Origin: an uncultured Lachnospiraceae bacterium
GTDB lineage: Bacteria; Bacillota; Clostridia; Lachnospirales; Lachnospiraceae
Direction: 5' to 3'
Length of the DNA stretch: 64,000 nt
Assembly (NCBI GenBank): GCA_947176505.1
Contig: CAMWQW010000015.1
Location: 38,553-102,552, forward strand
This document shows positions 24,424 through 34,101 of the stretch, in pieces. The translations under genes and the position numbers were made by a program. Position 1 is the stretch's first letter, and each line of letters opens with the position of its first letter. The notes under the pieces were generated by a model that saw nothing but the letters and a program-made list of their open reading frames with translations, was not told the DNA's origin and did no database searches.

Positions 24424-27327
24424 ATGGGATTACTACAAATGAGTTTATACGGTGCAGTCATGATTTTGGCAGTGGTGTTAATACGGACCGTAGCAGTCAA
24501 CAGACTTCCCAAGCGGACTTTTATTATATTATGGAGCGCTGTTTTGGTCAGGCTGCTAATTCCTTTTGAAATTCCTTCCGGTTTCAGCGTCTATTCGCTG
24601 CTTGGAAGCGGCGCGACAGATATTGTGGAAAGCGGCTCTTTGACAGGTGATAGCAGTATCATAGAAATACAGACGTCAGAAAAGAAAGATGTTGATGAAA
24701 GAATACAGACTCCGGAGATACCATATGCTGACGAGAATATACGACAGACAGTCACGCCGGAAACCGATGAGACGCTGTCAGACAGTAATCAAGGCGGGGT
24801 GGCGTCCGGATTAACCGAAAGTAAAGTATTACCTGTGATGACTGGTTTAGTCAGTTACGTAAAAAAATCTGTTTGGTCAATTATTTATGCTGTCGGAGCA
24901 ATACTATGTGCAGTTTACTTTATTGTAGCTTATGTGCGGTGCCGCATCGAATTTAGTATGTCGCTGCCGGCGTACGATGATTATGTGAAGCATTGGCTAG
25001 AAGAGCGGCGTATATCCGAAAGTGCGAATGGTATTTTATTCCGGTTTGGACGATGGCGGCTGCGCCGGCTTCACTCTGTAATTAATGTGAGAGTCTCAGA
25101 CCGGATTGACACGCCGTTGACTTATGGGGTCATTCATCCGGTAATCCTGTTGCCGAAGAAGACGGCATGGGAAGATAGGGAACAGCTTAAATATGTGCTT
25201 TGGCATGAGTATACGCATATCTGCTACGGCGACAGTGTATTAAAGTTATTTGCTGCCGCGGCGCTTTGTGTACACTGGTTCAATCCCCTTGTGTGGGGAA
25301 TGTATTTTCTGCTGAATCGGGATATTGAGCTTACCTGCGACGAGAGCGTTGTGCATAGGTGCGGCGTCAAGGACAAATCGGCTTATGCAAATATGCTGAT
25401 TGCCATGGAGGCAAAGAGAAGCGGACTTGTGCCGCTATACAACAATTTCAGTCAGAATGCGATAGAAGAGAGGGTTCGTGCAATCATGAAGATTAAGAAG
25501 ATATCGTTTGGTGCGGTTATTTTTGCAGCCGGGCTGGTGGTGGGCGTGACTACAGCATTTGCCACTTCGGCAGGGAATAAGGAAGAATATGTACAGCTGG
25601 AGCAGGAAATAGATGAAATAGCGCAGGTAGAGAAGAAAACAGATGAATTAATGACACAGTTGTCGGAAGAAGACGGAAACATAGGCGATGCTTTTAGTGA
25701 TGTGACTAATCAAGTCAATTCACTTGACGAAGGTCTTGACAGAGATTATACACAAGATGAGTGGAATCTGTTGAATGCCGCTCAATTTGAAGGATATGAG
25801 GATATGACCGTAGCGGAGTTTCGGGACAAAGCAAACACGCTAATCGATGATTCATGGGAAAATCTTGAGTTGCTGGAACGTTTTACCAATGATGAAGCGT
25901 TGTACCGGGTGCGGGACCTTGATGAAACGGCATTTTTCTTATTCTATGTATTAAGCCCGCTAAGTGCGGAACAATGGCAGACACGTGAGTTTGGCGGATA
26001 CGTGTCGGTGGGGCATCCGTATGCGTCGGAGAATGTTACGTCGGATAGAGCAACGCTGGAATATGGCATCATAGTAACCGTATTGGATGCCGATGAATTG
26101 AAGGTGCGCGATTACGTGGATATTCGTCTCGAAACGGTGGATCGGATTTCGAATATGCTTTCTGATTATGCGGGGGAAGCATTGGCGGATGAGGAGCTGA
26201 TGCAGGAAGAAATAGAGAGGCTTATGCGTGAACTGACGGCGGAACTTAGCACAGAAGAAGTCAGTGTAGATGTGAACTGGTATTATCAGCCACTTGACCC
26301 TTTCTACGTGGATGGAGGATACTGGGATGAAGAAGAAAGGATACACGATGAGTACCAGAAAGAGCGGAAGGAGCAGTGGGAGGAGGTATTGAAGCCGTAT
26401 CTGCCCTTCGGGCTTACCTGTGAATATGATGCACAGGCTGATGAGTATAAAATGTATTTTAAGGGTAAGGAAGTAAGAGGACTTATCGATGAAAATACGG
26501 GCACATGGATTTCAGAGCACGCCGGAATCGGCTTGAATGTATACGCGCAGGACAGCATAGAGGTGTATGCGGTCTATGACGAGGATGGAAATCTGACCGG
26601 GCTGCGGGAGGCGACTAAGGAAGAACAGGAAGAGTGGAACGTAAGACGCAGGCAGACAACGGATGAGCTGTATAACGAAGTTCAGGAAGTCAGGGAATAT
26701 CTGCCCGGCACGAGCGAGGACTATGACCTTTTGCTTTCCTTAAAGAAATCGAATTATAAAAAGATGTCACTGGCGGATTTCGACAGTGCGCTGCTTGATT
26801 GGGCGAATGAGAATTACGACAGTTACGACCGAATCGAATGTGATAGGGGCTGGAATGATTTCCGGGTGGACTTGTCGGAAGAAGATAAGGAGTTTGTCAC
26901 CTGCACGGTGAGGCTGTCCGGTATAGAAAATGCAATGGTGGTCAGAAGCCTCCATCAGGGAAAGTCAGAAGAAGAGGCGGAAGACGTCAGTATAGGTGAT
27001 ACATTGACAAAAAATCCCGGAGCTGAAGCGCCGCAGTATACGTGGTGTCAGATGTACTATGTATTCAGCTATCATGTCAAGGATAAGGAGAAGGTGACAG
27101 TCGGTGAAAGGGACCGTGCGGTCGGCGGCATGTTGGACGGCATAGAGGATTTCTGGGAAGAAACCGATATCGAAGAACTTCTCAAGATGGATAAGAACGA
27201 TATCATAAAGAAATTAAACGAACTTGCGGTAAAGTACAGCACAAGGAATATTACGATCACAGTTGCGGAAGAAGACCGGATTGGCTTTGAGCGCTATGAT
27301 GAGAGATCGCTCATGATGGAACGGTAA
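24424..27327 (+). CDS. BlaR1-like M56 metallopeptidase sensor with large extracellular region
   Basis: 967-residue membrane sensor. Membrane segments lie at about 5-22, 32-50, 145-172 and 361-380. The M56 zinc protease motif HEYTH is at 261-265, with the third ligand in IELTCDESVVH (301-311). In BlaR1 the protease cleaves or triggers loss of the repressor once the outer sensor domain binds ligand. The outer part here (about 381-967, near 590 residues) has no penicillin-binding SxxK/SxN/KTG pattern; it is acidic and shows repeated coil-rich segments such as TVAEFRDKANTLIDD and KMSLADFDSALLDWANEN. The signal is therefore probably not a beta-lactam. ATG 24424 follows AAGGAG. Confidence 0.85.
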   Translation: MGLLQMSLYGAVMILAVVLIRTVAVNRLPKRTFIILWSAVLVRLLIPFEIPSGFSVYSLLGSGATDIVESGSLTGDSSIIEIQTSEKKDVDERIQTPEIPYADENIRQTVTPETDETLSDSNQGGVASGLTESKVLPVMTGLVSYVKKSVWSIIYAVGAILCAVYFIVAYVRCRIEFSMSLPAYDDYVKHWLEERRISESANGILFRFGRWRLRRLHSVINVRVSDRIDTPLTYGVIHPVILLPKKTAWEDREQLKYVLWHEYTHICYGDSVLKLFAAAALCVHWFNPLVWGMYFLLNRDIELTCDESVVHRCGVKDKSAYANMLIAMEAKRSGLVPLYNNFSQNAIEERVRAIMKIKKISFGAVIFAAGLVVGVTTAFATSAGNKEEYVQLEQEIDEIAQVEKKTDELMTQLSEEDGNIGDAFSDVTNQVNSLDEGLDRDYTQDEWNLLNAAQFEGYEDMTVAEFRDKANTLIDDSWENLELLERFTNDEALYRVRDLDETAFFLFYVLSPLSAEQWQTREFGGYVSVGHPYASENVTSDRATLEYGIIVTVLDADELKVRDYVDIRLETVDRISNMLSDYAGEALADEELMQEEIERLMRELTAELSTEEVSVDVNWYYQPLDPFYVDGGYWDEEERIHDEYQKERKEQWEEVLKPYLPFGLTCEYDAQADEYKMYFKGKEVRGLIDENTGTWISEHAGIGLNVYAQDSIEVYAVYDEDGNLTGLREATKEEQEEWNVRRRQTTDELYNEVQEVREYLPGTSEDYDLLLSLKKSNYKKMSLADFDSALLDWANENYDSYDRIECDRGWNDFRVDLSEEDKEFVTCTVRLSGIENAMVVRSLHQGKSEEEAEDVSIGDTLTKNPGAEAPQYTWCQMYYVFSYHVKDKEKVTVGERDRAVGGMLDGIEDFWEETDIEELLKMDKNDIIKKLNELAVKYSTRNITITVAEEDRIGFERYDERSLMMER

Positions 27328-27439
27328 TTTCCATCGAAGAAAAATGCGTAAAACCGCAAAATAATAAAGTTTTCGTTGTAAAATGAAATATTCTGTGTTA
27401 GCATTTAAACATAGATAATTTGTAAGAGGCTAAAGTATG

Positions 27440-27617
27440 ATTTGGAAAATGATTAATCTTCAACTGCAAAAAGGTTCGATTTTTCTCCTTCAAGGGGATA
27501 GTGCGCCTTTTTTCAGGAGGATTTGCAGCAAAGGGATCAATCGTTGATGCAGCAGTAATTCTTACAAAACAGGTACATTATCTCCTTAACGATATGGAAG
27601 AAGCTCTGACTGAGTGA
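27440..27617 (+). other. Possible gene remnant in the 27328-27644 gap
   Basis: The gap is non-coding at first sight. One frame without a proper start reads about 55 codons to a TGA at 27615-27617 and ends VHYLLNDMEEALTE, preceded by GGFAAKGSIVDAAVILTKQ, which looks like real helical protein sequence. I cannot assign a family. It may be the tail of a deleted gene. Confidence 0.25.
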
Positions 27618-27638
27618 AAATCAATATGTTAAGGAGAT
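27580..27638 (+). promoter_or_regulatory. Hairpin that hides the MFS gene ribosome binding site
   Basis: ATCTCCTTAAC (27580-27590) is a perfect complement of GTTAAGGAGAT (27628-27638), which contains the AAGGAG of the downstream gene. Four more pairs follow past a bulged base. Formation of the stem would block translation. Confidence 0.6.
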
Positions 27639-27644
27639 TTTATT

Positions 27645-28760
27645 ATGTTAAATATTAATAATATCAGGAAGCAAATATCGAGATTATACCTGTCGTCTGT
27701 GTTGGGAAACTTGTCCCTGACAGGTGCATGGGTTGCTATTCTTGCGGCAAGAGGTTACAGTCTGGTGGAAATAGGGGTCGCAGAGACCGTTTTCCACATT
27801 ACAAGCCTGCTCTTTGAGATTCCGTCAGGTGTTCTTGCCGATGTATTCGGGAGAAAAAATATGCTGATTGTCAGTAGTCTTACGCGGATGTTCGGCAATA
27901 TCATTATGATTTTCTCAGGGAATCTTTTTATGGTTTGCGCGTCGATTGCGTTTTATGCAATCAGCTATAATTTCGCTTCGGGATCCGGAGACGCACTTGC
28001 CTACGATTCGCTCAAAGAGGTCAGCCACGAAGGATATTATGATAAGTATGCATCGAACCAGTTAGTAATCTACAGACTGTGCAGCGGGATTTCAACCATG
28101 TGTGCCGGATTTGCGCTTTTTATCGGACATAGGCTGGCGTATGGAACGGATGTTATCGTGTGTATCATACAAGTATGCATACTTATGTTATTGGAGGAAG
28201 TGGGGATATGCCGTCAGACGAAGAAAGACGGGAAAAGTATGGCGACATCTATCGGAAAAGAGTTCGCCACGTGCTTTATGGAGAGCCTTTCTTTCCTTAA
28301 AACTGCAAAGTGCGCAGTTTTACTGATGTTTTGTAACTCATTTGTCGGAGCAGTTGACATTTTGCTTTTATTTTTCCTGCAGGCAAAGCTGCCGGAAGCG
28401 GGTATGCCAAACTGGGCGTTTGGTTTTTCTTTGTTTTTCATGGAAATGGGCGGCATACTCGGCGCAAAACTGATACTTAAGTGTGAGAAACTCCGATACA
28501 GAAATATATTTGCGGTGTCGGCATTCCTTGTGTTTACAGGTGTGATGCTGGAGCATTCGGGAATGTACCTGATTATGACGGCTGGCGGTTTTATTGCGGC
28601 GTTTAGCGACGATGCGCTGCAGGTGAGGACGAATACGATTCTTCAGGACAGTTTCCCGTCCGAGCAGAGGGCGACGTTAATTTCCATGGAATCTTTCACA
28701 TTTTCCGTGATTATGATCGTGCTGTCGCCGCTTGCGGGGATTCTGTTTTCTCATTGGTAA
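27645..28760 (+). CDS. Major facilitator superfamily transporter
   Basis: 371-residue membrane protein, somewhat shorter than the usual 400, with about eleven or twelve hydrophobic segments. The loop between helices 2 and 3 carries the MFS signature FEIPSGVLADVFGRKNMLIV. Similar proteins in Clostridia are annotated as drug or unknown exporters. Substrate is not inferable. ATG 27645 is preceded by AAGGAG, which can be trapped in a hairpin. The next gene starts about 50 bases after its stop. Confidence 0.85.
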   Translation: MLNINNIRKQISRLYLSSVLGNLSLTGAWVAILAARGYSLVEIGVAETVFHITSLLFEIPSGVLADVFGRKNMLIVSSLTRMFGNIIMIFSGNLFMVCASIAFYAISYNFASGSGDALAYDSLKEVSHEGYYDKYASNQLVIYRLCSGISTMCAGFALFIGHRLAYGTDVIVCIIQVCILMLLEEVGICRQTKKDGKSMATSIGKEFATCFMESLSFLKTAKCAVLLMFCNSFVGAVDILLLFFLQAKLPEAGMPNWAFGFSLFFMEMGGILGAKLILKCEKLRYRNIFAVSAFLVFTGVMLEHSGMYLIMTAGGFIAAFSDDALQVRTNTILQDSFPSEQRATLISMESFTFSVIMIVLSPLAGILFSHW

Positions 28761-28812
28761 AAATAAAGTGCGTTCGGAGAAAAGACTCCGGGCGCAGGCG
28801 TATGGAGAGACA

Positions 28813-29673
28813 ATGAATAACAAAGTTTTTTTGAATAAAATATGGGAAATTCTCAAACCGTTCCTTGTCTACTATATTCTTCACAACGTGATATTCGTTC
28901 TCATTCTGTTCTTGTGCCGTGTGACGGCGGAAGGACTTGGGGAGGAATATTTGACTTATCTGACCGAGCACGCGGAGACGGTGACCGGATTGGTCAGTGG
29001 ACTATCCATGCTTCTTTGTGTGCTTCCGCTTCGCCCGTGGCTTCGGAGTGAGCTTGCGGGACATAAGGCGGAAGCGGACTGTGTGAATCGACGAAGCAGT
29101 GTGCAGGGGAAGAATATGACCGAAGAAGGAAGGCGGGGAGACGGACTTCATAAAGCAGCGACGATGGGACTTACGATTGTACTTGCAGTCACAGCTTCCT
29201 TAGGATTGAATATACTGCTTACGCTGACCGGACTGGTCGGGATGTCTGAGGAATATGGGGAAGTGGCAGACCGGCAATACGGTGTCGCATTCGGGGCAGG
29301 TATGATTCTGTATGGATTGATTTCTCCGATTGCGGAGGAGATTGTTTTCCGCGGACTGATTTTTAACCGCATGAGACGCTATTTTCCGCATATGGCGGCA
29401 GTCATTGCATCGGGTGTATTATTCGGTATCTATCACGGCAATGTGGTGCAAGGGTTGTACGGCGGATGCATGGGCATCCTGATGGCATATCTGTATGAAC
29501 GGTCGCACAGCTTTGTTGTTCCGTGCCTGTTCCACGCCACGGCGAACATGGTGGTGTATGTGGTGGCACAGAGTATATTTGTTCAAAGTATAATTTTTAC
29601 GGTGCACGGCTGTGTGGTTTTACTCATCATTTCCGTGGCTTGTGTGTTCATTATAGAAAAAATTAGAGGATAG
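28813..29673 (+). CDS. CPBP family intramembrane glutamic endopeptidase
   Basis: 286-residue membrane protease-like protein of the CPBP/ABI (CAAX) family. Motifs: EEIVFRGLIFNRMRRYF (paired Glu plus Arg), FGIYHGN with the motif 2 His, and FHATANMVVYV with the His/Asn of motif 3. These residues line the active site within the membrane. In Bacillota, members process peptides or act in bacteriocin self-immunity. A loop of about 40 polar residues after the first helices (NRRSSVQGKNMTEEGRRG) is predicted cytosolic. Start chosen at ATG 28813 with GGAGAG upstream; an in-frame ATG at 28732 would overlap the MFS gene. Confidence 0.83.
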   Translation: MNNKVFLNKIWEILKPFLVYYILHNVIFVLILFLCRVTAEGLGEEYLTYLTEHAETVTGLVSGLSMLLCVLPLRPWLRSELAGHKAEADCVNRRSSVQGKNMTEEGRRGDGLHKAATMGLTIVLAVTASLGLNILLTLTGLVGMSEEYGEVADRQYGVAFGAGMILYGLISPIAEEIVFRGLIFNRMRRYFPHMAAVIASGVLFGIYHGNVVQGLYGGCMGILMAYLYERSHSFVVPCLFHATANMVVYVVAQSIFVQSIIFTVHGCVVLLIISVACVFIIEKIRG

Positions 29674-29813
29674 GGCGTTTTTATTCACTTATTGACAGAT
29701 ATGGCAGAACATTTTATAATTTTGTTATATATTTTGTACATAAATATACTCTGTTAGATAGAAAATTGTGTATTATTTGACGGAGATATTATATTACAGC
29801 GGGGGATGGAACT

Positions 29814-31742
29814 ATGAGTATTATTAATGTTGATGTTGACAAATGTGTCGGATGTAATGCATGTGTGCGTGCGTGCCCGGTAGGAGACGCCAATATTGCC
29901 CGTATGGATGATGAAGGGCATCTTAAGATTTTGATAGACGATGAGAAATGTATCAAGTGCGGAGCGTGCATTAAGGCATGTTCGCATGATGCAAGGTCAT
30001 ATGTTGACGACACAGAGAAGTTTCTGGAAGATTTGCGCAGAGGACAGGAAATCGCGTTGATTGCCGCACCTTCTATCAAAATAGCATTTGACGGGAACTG
30101 GCGGCATGCTCTTCAATGGCTGTCCGATCATGGCATTAAGAAGATTTATGATGTAAGCTTCGGGGCGGACATCTGTACATGGGCGCATCTGCGTTATTTG
30201 GAGAAAAATCCGGGGAAGAAACTGATATCGCAGCCTTGTGCGGCAGTGGTGAATTATGTGCAGAGACACAAACCGGAGCTTTTTGAGAATCTTTCTCCCG
30301 TACATAGTCCTATGCTCTGCCTTGCAGTTTATATGAAAAAGGTATTGGGCTACAAAGGTAAAATAGCGGCGATTTCTCCCTGTATTGCCAAAATCGAAGA
30401 GTTTCGTGAGACAGGACTTGTGGATTATAATGTGACGATGGAGCACCTGAGACAATATTTTGCAGATAACAATGTGAGGCTGCCGGAAGTTAAGATATTC
30501 AGTGAATTTGAGTTTGACGGCAGTCAGGGATTGGAGGGTGCGATTTATCCGAAGCCGGGCGGACTGATGAGCAATATTCTGACGCATGCGCCGAGTCTCA
30601 ATGTTATCACATCGGAAGGGACGGAGTCGCTGTATCAAGATATGGAAACATACGGCAAGTTGAAAGAGGCGGATAAGCCGGATTTATTTGACGTACTTAA
30701 TTGCGGTGACGGCTGTAACGGCGGGCCTGCGACAGGTGTCAACTATCAACGTTTTGCAATGAACAATATTATGCATGATGTGGAACAGCATGCGAGAAAG
30801 GTTCGCAAGGCTAATACGACCAAGAAGGGCGTGGATGAGCAGTTTGCCGAGTTTGATAAGACTCTGAACCTGAATGACTATTTGCGTACATACAAGCGTT
30901 TCAATATTCACAAAACAGTTGTTACAGAAAGGGATATCGAGAATGCGTTTGCATTGCTTGGCAAGCATACCGCGGATGAGAAAACATTTGACTGTCATTC
31001 CTGCGGTTATCAATCGTGCCGTGATATGGCAATCGCAGTGGCGCGCGGATTAAATACGCCGGGGAACTGTCATGAATTTATGATGCAGTCAATCAAAGAG
31101 GAGCGTCAGAAGGTAAAAGAAGTAAATGAGAAAGTTATGGCGATGAATGACGAACTGATGCGTGTCTTTGGAGAACTTTCTGAAAATATCGAGGCGGTTA
31201 AGGAGGAAGCCGAGCAAATACAGGCAGCGAGCGGTAAGAGCTCGCAGGAAATGACAGACGTGTCAACTCGTATGGAAGAGCTGAATCAGATGAATCAGGA
31301 AATTACACAGGCGATGGAAGCGATTAATAAGAGCGTTGCCAAATATAATGAAATGACGCAGAATGTCGAGAAGATTGCCGGTAAGATTAACCTGCTATCA
31401 TTGAACGCGGCGATTGAGGCGGCAAGAGCTGGTGAAGCCGGACGTGGTTTTGCGGTTGTAGCATCCAATATACGCGAGCTTTCCGATAATTCCAAAGCAT
31501 CTGTCGGTAATGCAAGGGAAAGCGACGGGGAAGTCAAGAATGCGATTGAGAACGTTAACCAGATTATACATAACTTTGACTCTACCGTGCAAAACCTGAT
31601 TACTTCCACAGGCGGTGCGATAGAAGGGGTTAAGTCAACGTCTGATAATAGCAGCAGCATTAAGAACTCGATGGAGGAGCTGGCACAGCTTGCCAAAGAT
31701 GTGGAAGCGATGATTGTAGAGACTAATAAGATATTACAATAG
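29814..31742 (+). CDS. Hydrogenase-like iron-sulfur protein fused to a chemotaxis signalling domain
   Basis: 642-residue soluble protein with no membrane segment. Residues 1-60 are a 2[4Fe-4S] ferredoxin domain (Cys11, 14, 17, 21 and 46, 49, 52, 56). Residues about 70-340 resemble the [FeFe]-hydrogenase large subunit, with cysteines in SQPCAAV, SPCIAK and CGDGCNGG in place of the canonical H-cluster loops. Residues about 393-425 form a further 4Fe-4S (Fes-type) domain with CHSCGYQSC. Residues about 455-642 are a methyl-accepting chemotaxis signalling domain with the hairpin tip [17 protein letters not shown]. This architecture is known as a sensory (HsfB-like) hydrogenase. It probably reports hydrogen or redox state. 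GGGGGA precedes the start. Confidence 0.85.
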   Translation: MSIINVDVDKCVGCNACVRACPVGDANIARMDDEGHLKILIDDEKCIKCGACIKACSHDARSYVDDTEKFLEDLRRGQEIALIAAPSIKIAFDGNWRHALQWLSDHGIKKIYDVSFGADICTWAHLRYLEKNPGKKLISQPCAAVVNYVQRHKPELFENLSPVHSPMLCLAVYMKKVLGYKGKIAAISPCIAKIEEFRETGLVDYNVTMEHLRQYFADNNVRLPEVKIFSEFEFDGSQGLEGAIYPKPGGLMSNILTHAPSLNVITSEGTESLYQDMETYGKLKEADKPDLFDVLNCGDGCNGGPATGVNYQRFAMNNIMHDVEQHARKVRKANTTKKGVDEQFAEFDKTLNLNDYLRTYKRFNIHKTVVTERDIENAFALLGKHTADEKTFDCHSCGYQSCRDMAIAVARGLNTPGNCHEFMMQSIKEERQKVKEVNEKVMAMNDELMRVFGELSENIEAVKEEAEQIQAASGKSSQEMTDVSTRMEELNQMNQEITQAMEAINKSVAKYNEMTQNVEKIAGKINLLSLNAAIEAARAGEAGRGFAVVASNIRELSDNSKASVGNARESDGEVKNAIENVNQIIHNFDSTVQNLITSTGGAIEGVKSTSDNSSSIKNSMEELAQLAKDVEAMIVETNKILQ

Positions 31743-31772
31743 AATGATGAATCAGAAACAATGGCATTTAAG

Positions 31773-31803
31773 CGGTCAACCCGACAGACGGGTTGACCGT
31801 TTC
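31773..31803 (+). terminator. Rho-independent terminator
   Basis: Perfect 11-bp arms CGGTCAACCCG (31773-31783) and CGGGTTGACCG (31789-31799), then TTTCTT. It lies between converging genes and could serve both. Confidence 0.85.
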
Positions 31804-31806
31804 TTG

Positions 31807-33780
31807 CTAGATAGCTTGTTTTGAAATATATTCAGTTATGACATCGACGCATTTTTGAGTTCCGATAGAGCTGTCAATACAAAGCTCATATTGATGTGGG
31901 TCACCCCATTTTTTCCCCGATATATTTTTGTAATAGGCTGCTCTTGCCATATCGGAGCGCTCAATATTTCTTTTGCCCTCATCAGGCGTATCTCCGTACA
32001 TTTCCATGACTTTTTTCACCCGGTATTCTTTCGGCGCATAGATAAAAATTCGTACTAAGTTCTTCTGGTGGCGCAGAACATAATCTGCCGAACGCCCTAC
32101 GATAACACAAGAACCTGCTTCTGCAATCTTTTTTATCACTTTGTCCTGTGCTATGACAGCTTGCTGTATGACGTCGGTACTTAAATACAATTCACGCATA
32201 ACCGCATTTTCGTCCGAGTTGATATTAGAAATAAATTCACTTGCAAGACCGCTTTCTTTTGCGGCAATCGCAGTCATTTCTTTGTAGTAGCAGGGAATGT
32301 TTAATTTCTTGGCGACTAACTGTCCGATATATTTTCCGGCAGTTCCATGTTCACGGGCAATCGTGATAATTACACCGGGTGAGGAAGGCTGTATTGCTTG
32401 GACGTTTACTTCCTGTGGTGTTTCGTTCTTATCACGTTCTAATGTTTTCCATAGACGCACCATGACGACGCTTGTGATTGCAATGGCAATAACGTCAGAG
32501 ATAGGAGCCGCAAGGAAAATACCCGTAACGCCGCTGAAAATCGGAACAATAAGTGAAAAGAAAATCAACAGCACATCTCTTAGAATAGATAACGGTGCAG
32601 CGGTTTTCGCATGACCTATGGACTGCAGGAAAATAGCGCAAACTTTTTGTACACATGTGAAAATGATCAGGGAAAGATAAATTCGTAAGCAAAGAACTGC
32701 AAATTGTGTGTATAATTCCCCATCCGCTCCAAACATTTGAATAAAGAGAAGCGGAAATAATTCAAACATGATTGTACATACTACGCAGACAATCACTGTC
32801 CATTTGATGATGAGTTTTAGAAGCTGTTGTACTCTGCCGTAATTTCTTGCGCCGTAGTTATACCCGACAATCGGCTGTGCCCCGGCAGCAATACCGATGG
32901 CAACATTTAAGACAATCTGGAATAATTTCATAATTACGACAAACGCTGCCAAAGGAATATCCGCTCCATAAACAGAAGCAGCGCCGTATTTTACCAGCAA
33001 TACATTGTTTACGATGGTAATGACCACGATAGACAGCTGGGTTAAGAAACTGGAAGCGCCTAAGGTCGCGACACGCTTTAAAATAGCTGAATTGAGGCGA
33101 AAACTTTTAAGGGATATTTTGAATGTCTTGCTTTTTGTTAAATACAGAAGACAAATAATAAAGCTGACGAACTGTCCTAATATTGTCGCGTATGCCGCGC
33201 CTTTAATGCCCATATTTAAAACAAAAATTGCCACCGGATCGCCAATGATATTGATAACTGCCCCGACTAACATAGCGCACATGGCATAGCGTGGACTTCC
33301 GTCTGCTCGTATGATAGATGCAAGAGTGTTTTGAACTAAGGCTAAAGGCATCATGAAATAGATGATAAAGCCATAGTCGTGAGCCAGTGATAAGTTTGCG
33401 TCCGTTGCACCGATTAAGCGTAACAGATTGTCACCTAAAGAATAGCTGACAACAATGATGATCACGCCGCAGAGGAAAGAGCATAACATGCTGTTGCCGA
33501 CGCTGGTATGAATGTCCTGCGTCTCATTTTTCCCGAAAGAAACGCTTAAATCGGCAGCCGCACCGTCACCAAAAAGCAACGATACGCCCCAACCGATAAC
33601 GGTAATCGGAAAGATAACTCCTGTTGCGGCATTTCCTAGATACCCAACGCCGTTCCCTACAAAAATCTGGTCAACGATATTGTAGAGGCAGGAAATAATC
33701 AGAGAGAAAATACACGGGATTGCAAATCGTCTTAGCAATACGCCCACTTTCTCTGTGCCTAAGTAATTGTTTTGTTCCAT
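31807..33780 (-). CDS. MATE efflux transporter fused to a cytidylate kinase-like domain
   Basis: 657-residue fusion. Residues 1-445 are a MepA-type MATE multidrug/cation antiporter with about twelve helices, including LLRRFAIPCIFSLIISCLYN and GAQPIVGYNYGARNYGRVQ. After a short linker, residues about 463-657 match the cytidylate kinase-like family (PF13189): VIITIAREHGTAGKYIGQLV, the helix LNIPCYYKEMTAIAAKESGL, then CVIVGRSADYVLR and the Arg-rich lid region. The P-loop is degenerate (HGTAGKYIG), so nucleotide chemistry is uncertain; it may be regulatory. Start at ATG 33780 is fixed by AGGAGG seven bases upstream. Expression appears controlled by a terminator in its leader. Confidence 0.88.
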   Translation of the reverse strand: MEQNNYLGTEKVGVLLRRFAIPCIFSLIISCLYNIVDQIFVGNGVGYLGNAATGVIFPITVIGWGVSLLFGDGAAADLSVSFGKNETQDIHTSVGNSMLCSFLCGVIIIVVSYSLGDNLLRLIGATDANLSLAHDYGFIIYFMMPLALVQNTLASIIRADGSPRYAMCAMLVGAVINIIGDPVAIFVLNMGIKGAAYATILGQFVSFIICLLYLTKSKTFKISLKSFRLNSAILKRVATLGASSFLTQLSIVVITIVNNVLLVKYGAASVYGADIPLAAFVVIMKLFQIVLNVAIGIAAGAQPIVGYNYGARNYGRVQQLLKLIIKWTVIVCVVCTIMFELFPLLFIQMFGADGELYTQFAVLCLRIYLSLIIFTCVQKVCAIFLQSIGHAKTAAPLSILRDVLLIFFSLIVPIFSGVTGIFLAAPISDVIAIAITSVVMVRLWKTLERDKNETPQEVNVQAIQPSSPGVIITIAREHGTAGKYIGQLVAKKLNIPCYYKEMTAIAAKESGLASEFISNINSDENAVMRELYLSTDVIQQAVIAQDKVIKKIAEAGSCVIVGRSADYVLRHQKNLVRIFIYAPKEYRVKKVMEMYGDTPDEGKRNIERSDMARAAYYKNISGKKWGDPHQYELCIDSSIGTQKCVDVITEYISKQAI

Positions 33781-33802
33781 AATAACCTCCTGTTTGTACA
33801 GA

Positions 33803-33934
33803 CAAAAACGGCACATGCTTCTGCATGTGCCGCATAAATCAAACACGCTCCACACGCAGTAACTTTCCGTACCGTAATCAGATTTACGGGCAAAGCCCCA
33901 CATGTGTCGTTGAATGACTGTATTTATTTTTACT
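33803..33934 (-). promoter_or_regulatory. Attenuator leader of the MATE gene; guanidine-IV (mepA-type) riboswitch candidate
   Basis: The minus-strand leader begins about 33934 and runs 150 bases to the gene. It ends in a perfect 10-bp GC-rich hairpin (33808-33817 and 33822-33831, loop AGAA) followed by TTTTT, a clear intrinsic terminator placed 13 bases before the Shine-Dalgarno. Upstream lie a hairpin CCGTAA/TTACGG (33872-33877 and 33884-33889) and an overlapping GGGC/GCCC pair. ACACATGTG near 33900 could pair with the terminator arm CACATG and act as antiterminator. Guanidine-IV riboswitches are known upstream of mepA-type MATE genes in Clostridia; I could not verify the aptamer consensus, so the class is inference. 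Confidence 0.5.
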
Positions 33935-33940
33935 TCGGTG

Positions 33941-33970
33941 ATTATATCAAAAGCGAAGCTCAAAAGTCAA
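33941..33970 (-). promoter_or_regulatory. Promoter of the MATE leader
   Basis: On the minus strand TTGACT (33965-33970), 18-base spacer and perfect TATAAT (33941-33946). Confidence 0.75.
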
Positions 33971-34101
33971 GAAAGCAAATTTTAAAATTTTTGAGGCATG
34001 AGTACGGAATGGAAATTTACCGGTGCTTATGATACAATAGACGCAAGCCCAATAGACGCAGGCAAAAGGCATCTTGGAAAATTTAAAAGGAGAGCGGGTA
34101 A

